Positions 29,601 to 30,801 of a DNA stretch of 30,801 bases are shown here, piece by piece (within the stretch, counting starts at the first letter, position 1; every line of letters starts with the position of its first letter). The stretch comes from Lingula anatina (taxonomy: Eukaryota; Brachiopoda; Lingulata; Lingulida; Lingulidae). The stretch covers positions 1-30,801 of the forward strand of contig NW_019776030.1 in NCBI RefSeq assembly GCF_001039355.2, given 5' to 3'. A model generated the notes under the pieces. That model was not told the DNA's origin. It worked only from the letters and a program-made list of their open reading frames with translations, and ran no database searches. The position numbers were made by a program, and so were the translations under genes.

Positions 29601-30801
29601 TGCAGCTCATTTTCATTTGATTGACATGGCTCCCCAGAAGGTAAAGACCAGTGCTGAGGCAGTGCTGATGTTTGAGAATATGCTGATGAACAGAATTTAC
29701 AGAGGCCTCGCCCAGAGAAAAGTAAGTGCACAGATATATGTTATAAAAATTATCATTTCTTAAATCTAGAGTTCATGTAGGTACATGTGGGGATAACTTG
29801 TAGACAGTACTTGTATGAGATAAGAAGCACCATAGTTCAGCTATTTCACATAGTTTCTTAGTAGTATTTATACTGATTGTTATGATTTCATAAAACAGTT
29901 ACGGTAGAAATATCACTATTTCAATATTTCAATTTCACTATATCAATGCTTTAAAAGGCAGTATGGAATAACAAGGACTTAAACATATGAAATGTATGAT
30001 GATTTGATAAATTATACCATGTTATGTACAGTAGCATAATTTTCACAGATAGCAAAAAAAATGATGATAAACAGTACTTTTCTGTAAATTTTATGCTGTT
30101 TATTTGTAAGCTCTAAACATAATTAATTTTTTGCTTCTCTAGGTCTCATTGCCCCTGTTAGATTCAACAAACCCACAAGAGCGGGAAAAGGTATTGTGCA
30201 GTCACTTCCTGTTGTACTAGTACACAAGAAATATGCGTCATGACCTTTTGATATATTTTGAAATGTAATCTGTAATCTTTGAATATGTCAAATATCAAAA
30301 AAATATTTCAAATTAAATCTTGTGAAACCTAGTTTAACTAATGGATAGTTGTCCTATTAATTGTTCAGTCACAGCTGCTGAATCAATACATTGCTGGTAT
30401 TATAAGCAGGCACCAGTAATTGGGAGCAAAATACTTGTCAATGATTTATAAGAGCCTTTGTCACAATCCAAAATAATTTTACTCAGATATTATTGAAATA
30501 AAATTTTCTGAAAAGGTTGCATATCTTTTTAAAAAGAATAAGATATGTCCACATTTCAAGGACAGCAAGTCCTCATCATTTATTACAATGTATTCCAGAT
30601 AGAGTATCTTTTCCAAGAAAGATATCTCTCCTTTTGTGCTGCCATCTGCAGGCATGTTTGGAAAGGAGGCTTCACGTCGGAGAGGCAAGCTGCAGTGCCA
30701 TGGATCAAGGAATTAAGTGAGACCTATGGAGACCTGCAAGCTGGTTTGATGGAAAATCACAACCATGGTTGCAGGGAGATTCATGACAAACCAGACGAAG
30801 T
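7028..30801 (+). CDS. Giant LRR / tandem SPRY / COR-like / Cys-rich protein, 3' end beyond window
   Basis: I chained 40 coding exons with matching phases, about 1,895 residues (5,687 nt after removing one suspected extra base), open at the right edge. ATG at 7028 has G at -3 and +4 and an in-frame TGA just upstream. Approximate residues: 1-175 unassigned, with a DSSES motif at 65-69; 175-275 cysteine-type LRRs; 275-404 linker; 404-554 SPRY 1; 555-735 SPRY 2; 736-915 helical; 880-1130 COR-like winged helix and following part; 1153-1272 cysteine-rich; 1273-1895 unassigned, with beta-rich and helical parts. I do not recognise the whole protein. LRR and SPRY domains suggest a binding scaffold, and the COR-like part suggests a relation to ROCO or other signalling proteins (inference). 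No P-loop, kinase, RING or transmembrane segment was seen. Odd points: frame break in exon 19, GC-AG intron 6, weak donor of exon 24. Exons are listed in the module entries. Confidence 0.85.
8591..8619. repeat. (AG)n microsatellite
   Basis: About 14 AG units, 30 bases after the exon 4 donor. Confidence 0.95.
9647..11016 (+). CDS. SPRY gene exons 6-8, cysteine-type leucine-rich repeats
   Basis: Exons 9647-9742, 10499-10600, 10914-11016. The sequence reads VESILFVNDACLTDVFFMM, LKRVAIMNCPRITDNGLYWL and VTIADCPKVTELGLAYM: the C-x-x-[IVL]-T-[DE]-x-G-L pattern of LRR_CC repeats known from F-box/LRR and AMN1-like proteins. There is no F-box in front. Exon 6 must be joined to exon 7 in phase 0, which requires the donor CAG|GCAGGT, a GC-AG intron. 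The nearby GT (GCAG|GTTTCT) would give a TAA four codons into exon 7. Confidence 0.8.
9909..10165. mobile_element. Dispersed nonautonomous element with GACA/ACAA core
   Basis: It begins GCATACCTCCACCAAAGC and ends CCTCCTTGGTGGAGGTAATT, so ACCTCCACCAA and TTGGTGGAGGT form terminal inverted repeats. Near the right end it has (GACA)4(AACA)5 at 10093-10130. The phrase AATTTCATCAAAATCGGTCC just before ATAACTTTTTGAGTTAT is one I associate with abundant mollusc repeats. Intron 6 of the SPRY gene. No ORF of its own. Confidence 0.75.
10622..10642. repeat. G20 run ending in an N
   Basis: Twenty G followed by one unresolved base, 21 bases after the exon 7 donor. Base count here is unreliable. (GT)n follows at 10686-10710. 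Confidence 0.9.
11518..12728 (+). CDS. SPRY gene exons 9-11, unassigned linker
   Basis: Exons 11518-11684, 12031-12153, 12631-12728. They encode roughly residues 275-404, including NISVASLICRGTSTEDPNV, YIKKAKMGESTWNLLELP, VSQVIIPVDFAKSKEE and LPPIMKKLPESKSITCARLE. No known motif is recognisable and no nucleotide-binding signature is present. In exon 9 a second long frame (from 11525) is open, but only the chosen frame joins both neighbours. Confidence 0.75.
11851..11906. repeat. (AAT)n microsatellite
   Basis: About 17 AAT units in intron 9. Confidence 0.95.
12422..12450. repeat. Near-perfect palindrome
   Basis: GTTTAAATGACTGG followed at once by CCAGTCATTTTAAAC, an inverted repeat with a single extra T. 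Intron 10. Possible core of a decayed foldback element. Confidence 0.6.
13164..14625 (+). CDS. SPRY gene exons 12-14, SPRY domain 1
   Basis: Exons 13164-13361, 13940-14105, 14539-14625. Diagnostic stretches: NYFEIEVVDTGRSGTITMGC, QPGWERNSVAYHLDDG, GRPGDIVACQV, VDIHFLKNGN and YPAVGMHSRGE. These follow the SPRY order (edge strand, GW...S.(A/G)YH.DDG, GD.(I/V)GC, FFxNG, PA(V/I)GMHS) and look most like SPRYD3, which also has two SPRY copies. SPRY domains are protein-interaction modules, so the partner is unknown. Phases 2, 0, 0 are consistent. Confidence 0.92.
13380..13424. repeat. (GTTTCTTT)n tandem repeat
   Basis: Four to five GTTTCTTT-like units directly after the exon 12 donor. Confidence 0.85.
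14156..14275. repeat. 60-bp tandem duplication
   Basis: CTCAATGGAATTT at 14156 recurs at 14216. The units continue in parallel through ATTAAAGA and GAATTTGAAAAATAT / GAAATTTGAAAAATAT. Intron 13, starting 50 bases after the exon 13 donor. Confidence 0.85.
14290..14313. repeat. T12G12 tract
   Basis: A homopolymer T run switches abruptly to a G run and is followed by GTC-like sequence (GGGTCACAC). A similar T-to-G tract occurs at 17738-17773. Confidence 0.9.
14858..17025 (+). CDS. SPRY gene exons 15-18, SPRY domain 2
   Basis: Exons 14858-14919, 15373-15567, 16179-16338, 16900-17025. Key stretches: DYFEFEILNVDMQRHAITIG, QPGWRRNSIGLHADDRKCFQ, FAVGDKMGCGLRP, IYFTWSGS and PLFPFINPGLHSNNE. This is the same SPRY order as the preceding copy, separated by only about 20 residues, so the two form a SPRYD3-like tandem. 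The usual FFTxNG is changed to YFTWSG. Intron 17 contains the N gap, so an extra exon in the gap cannot be excluded, although exons 17 and 18 join cleanly in phase 0. Confidence 0.9.
14944..14991. repeat. (GT)n-rich tract
   Basis: Interrupted GT/GC repeats at the start of intron 15. Confidence 0.85.
16349..16764. repeat. (TC)n microsatellite with assembly gap
   Basis: (TC)n at 16349-16416, 274 N at 16417-16690, then (TC)n again to 16764. The repeat begins about 10 bases after the exon 17 donor. Long open frames across it on both strands are Ser-Leu or Arg-Glu repeat artefacts. True length unknown. Confidence 0.95.
17231..17280. repeat. (GA)n microsatellite
   Basis: Twenty-five GA units in intron 18. 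Confidence 0.95.
17379..17603 (+). CDS. SPRY gene exon 19, contains a frame break
   Basis: The acceptor TTTAG at 17378 and the phase-0 junction give DGPSHAGAIPPELVKASPFT and on through TLPNCRG, but this frame meets TGA shortly after the GGGG at 17473-17477. The +1 frame from there is open and reads LNDLMEIYTQAVNKVQQTHA into donor AC|GTATGT, whose phase 2 fits exon 20. Removing one base in the G-run joins the two frames. The likely cause is an extra G in the assembly or allele. An alternative donor of exon 18 that skips the first half of exon 19 also restores the frame. Confidence 0.6.
17738..17773. repeat. Poly-T / poly-G tract
   Basis: T-run interrupted by one C, then G11, then GTCTCAAAAC. 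Same arrangement as at 14290-14313. Intron 19. Confidence 0.9.
18164..19080 (+). CDS. SPRY gene exons 20-21, helical segment
   Basis: Exons 18164-18284 and 18886-19080. They encode amphipathic helices: SVKKFSLLQEFCTLSVQLD, then GLPEMFSGLLICQKIKDFV and, towards the end, NIHGIHHKVLKDLHSQ. The last stretch leads directly into the winged-helix-like exon 22. The exon 21 acceptor (GCAAG at 18885) is the second of two tandemly duplicated acceptors; the first would give a stop after seven codons. Confidence 0.8.
18674..18899. repeat. Tandem duplication of about 110 bp that copies a splice acceptor
   Basis: Copy 1 runs from AAAAAGCTATGTAAG (about 18676) to TTTCAAGGATCTCTCAG (about 18787). Copy 2 runs from AAAAAGTTATGTAAG (about 18789) to TTGCAAGGGTCTCCCAG (about 18895). 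They share the run AATTTTAATGTTAAAAT and TATTATTTTTCTATT. The duplicated unit spans the intron 20 end and the first bases of exon 21. Confidence 0.9.
19714..21534 (+). CDS. SPRY gene exons 22-25, COR-like winged helix and following part
   Basis: Exons 19714-19932, 20202-20333, 20821-21019, 21373-21534. VLKDLHSQGIILYLSQL is followed by PEPIVILNIEVFAAVMNKAL, which matches the COR winged-helix pattern (LH..G.ilyf....l...vil.p.wl...l..v) of ROCO proteins. It is followed by ILYKMIDDLGILQQ, then YPAGFHRDLLPAIFAACEQ and a strand pair WAQGFLCRHDGIEVMVNE, reminiscent of the COR segment 'P.g.f.rl......w..G.....g...lv'. This is my pattern judgement, without alignment. The donor of exon 24 has to be G|GTGCGG at 21020 to keep the frame; the stronger GTAATT at 21025 would lead to TGA. 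Confidence 0.65.
19939..19959. repeat. (AT)n microsatellite
   Basis: Directly after the exon 22 donor. A similar run lies at 21037-21055 after exon 24. Confidence 0.95.
20627..20736. repeat. (AAT)n with inverted (ATT)n, hairpin-forming
   Basis: AAT units, then ATTATT, then AAT units, then (ATT)n: a compound tract with internal complementarity. Intron 23. Confidence 0.9.
22083..22726 (+). CDS. SPRY gene exons 26-27, cysteine-rich segment
   Basis: Exons 22083-22263 and 22549-22726. Cysteines come as PCLCQEHVW, then VCSRCNNC and TCPW, then ETCHLGTEWH, ECGCD and ACRRCGLCRHC. The CxxCxxC and CxxCxxCxxC clusters together with nearby His residues suggest two or more zinc sites. The spacing does not fit RING, B-box, PHD or ZZ patterns that I can check by eye. 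Phases 1, 2 and 0 match the neighbours. Confidence 0.8.
22869..23092. mobile_element. MITE with ~24-bp terminal inverted repeats
   Basis: The left end ACTAAGACCCCATTCCCAGA matches the reverse complement of the right end, ACTTAGGGCGCATTCCCATA. Subterminal GATCGATC is mirrored by GATCGATG. The interior is GC-richer than the surrounding intron 27 (CCGCGCGGGC, GGCCGGACGG). No ORF. Confidence 0.75.
23239..25594 (+). CDS. SPRY gene exons 28-32, unassigned beta-rich region
   Basis: Exons 23239-23423, 23826-23996, 24295-24346, 24995-25156, 25479-25594. They encode, among others, TIHARVDPGYGSLMNNLVTH, FLQDEELKLLIGEGGAVTLM, LEKGDVLSLKVAVYPGSMER, YLQVILNGVCLNTYMIPNLE and FRGWNFECPTMPLVIR. The region is rich in alternating hydrophobic strands, and no family was recognised. 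The exon 31 acceptor is a NAGNAG (ATAGCAG), so one Gln may be included or skipped. Confidence 0.78.
25745..25841. mobile_element. 97-bp foldback element
   Basis: GGGCCCGGTTTCATCAAGGCTG at 25745-25766 has its reverse complement at the other end (CAGCCTTGATGAAACCAGGCCC, ending 25841) with one mismatch in 22. The centre also pairs in part (CTGGATAG…/CACTGGATAG direct copies). GGTTTCATCAA hairpins are widespread in invertebrate genomes (recollection). Intron 32. Confidence 0.8.
26148..26213 (+). CDS. SPRY gene exon 33, symmetric 66-nt exon
   Basis: Acceptor GACAG at 26147 and donor CG|GTTAGA at 26214. Phase 2 in and phase 2 out, 22 codons, reading GLLLVEDSQGQIEAIFWSSV. It joins exon 32 (…VVSFR) to exon 34 (RKEEDPFLSY) in frame, but skipping it also keeps the frame, so it may be a cassette exon. 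It has the same donor hexamer, GTTAGA, as exon 32. Confidence 0.6.
26520..28287 (+). CDS. SPRY gene exons 34-37
   Basis: Exons 26520-26723, 27037-27178, 27715-27831, 28200-28287. They encode KEEDPFLSYCIIKMPLAGLD, VEFQDVDICGKFYMGPIWF, SLDCGDRVSVVVDMESVQN, VRVTWELPAGRTLVTT and VHMAILFQKNPEFPSPKGP. This looks like one or two beta-sandwich domains (inference from strand patterning). No motif identified. Confidence 0.78.
28493..28548. repeat. Poly-A followed by (GA)n
   Basis: About 22 A, then AGAAGAAG and (AG)n. It could be a retroposon tail, but no body is recognisable upstream. Intron 37. Confidence 0.85.
28633..30801 (+). CDS. SPRY gene exons 38-41, helical C-terminal part (continues off the end)
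   Basis: Exons 28633-28833, 29606-29721, 30143-30190 and 30599-30801 (cut by the window). They encode GTWLLLPELTEAVLKKVTLK, LEFGNLTAMLACQNTRPAW, TSAEAVLMFENMLMNRIYRG, LLDSTNPQEREK, and finally EYLFQERYLSFCAAICRHVW and ELSETYGDLQAGLMENH. Mostly helical. No domain recognised, and no stop codon before the end of the window. Confidence 0.78.
29041..29376. mobile_element. MITE copy 2, TTAA-flanked, perfect 19-bp TIRs
   Basis: TTAA then AGGGATAATAACTCTTCGT at the left; ACGAAGAGTTATTATCCCT then TTAA at the right. The 19-bp termini are exact reverse complements. The interior is related to the copy at 346-727. It sits in intron 38, with no transposase. Perfect TIRs suggest it is younger than copy 1. 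Confidence 0.88.

Larger units (their letters stand above)
7102..30598. other. SPRY gene introns without recognised content
   Basis: Beyond the repeats listed separately, I see only AT-rich sequence in the longer introns: 7102-7494, 7622-8321, 8560-9120, 9204-9646, 11017-11517, 12729-13163, 15568-16178, 19081-19713, 21535-22082, 23424-23825, 25157-25478, 26724-27036, 27179-27714, 27832-28199, 29722-30142 and 30191-30598. Open frames in them (for example 27319-27690 minus) lack splice context or family resemblance. No tRNA or snoRNA was recognised by eye. Confidence 0.4.

Overview
The window is eukaryotic nuclear DNA. Coding sequence is broken into many short exons with GT-AG introns, the introns are AT-rich and full of microsatellites, and there is no operon structure. 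A dispersed element at 9909-10165, with a GACA/ACAA tract and a TGGTGGAGGT end, together with other small inverted-repeat elements, recalls repeats I know from mollusc genomes. I therefore infer a lophotrochozoan, most likely a mollusc, from a draft assembly (274-base N gap at 16417-16690, single N at 10642). The species cannot be named.

Left part (1-6643): a complete gene on the minus strand, 10 coding exons and 352 residues. It is recognisable exon by exon as the orthologue of human SPOUT1 (C9orf114/CENP-32), a SPOUT-fold RNA methyltransferase. The frame stays open through every inferred splice. The stretch 1-1165 downstream of it holds a perfect 14-bp palindrome and a 382-bp MITE flanked by TTAA.

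Middle (about 6420-6700): the 5' ends of the two genes. The plus-strand gene probably has a noncoding exon ending at 6458. The first coding exon of SPOUT1 lies at 6616-6643, inside the first intron of the other gene. The two transcription units are therefore head to head and probably interlocked by a few hundred bases.

Right part (7028-30801, continuing off the end): one very large plus-strand gene. I could chain 40 coding exons with matching phases, giving about 1,895 residues before the window ends. Order of parts: N-terminal region with a DxSxS motif; cysteine-type leucine-rich repeats; an unassigned linker; two tandem SPRY domains most like those of SPRYD3; a helical segment; a region resembling the winged helix and following part of a ROCO COR domain, with no Roc GTPase in front; a cysteine-rich, probably zinc-binding segment; then about 600 residues I cannot assign. 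This LRR + tandem SPRY + COR-like + Cys-rich combination is the best candidate in the window for an undescribed protein.

Oddities in this gene: a one-base reading-frame break in exon 19 next to a G-run; a non-canonical GC-AG intron; a weak donor after exon 24; a roughly 110-bp tandem duplication that copied a splice acceptor; a symmetric 66-nt exon; and a possible extra exon near 24486. The introns carry at least four more small inverted-repeat elements and many simple repeats. No rRNA, tRNA, CRISPR, prokaryotic or viral gene was seen.
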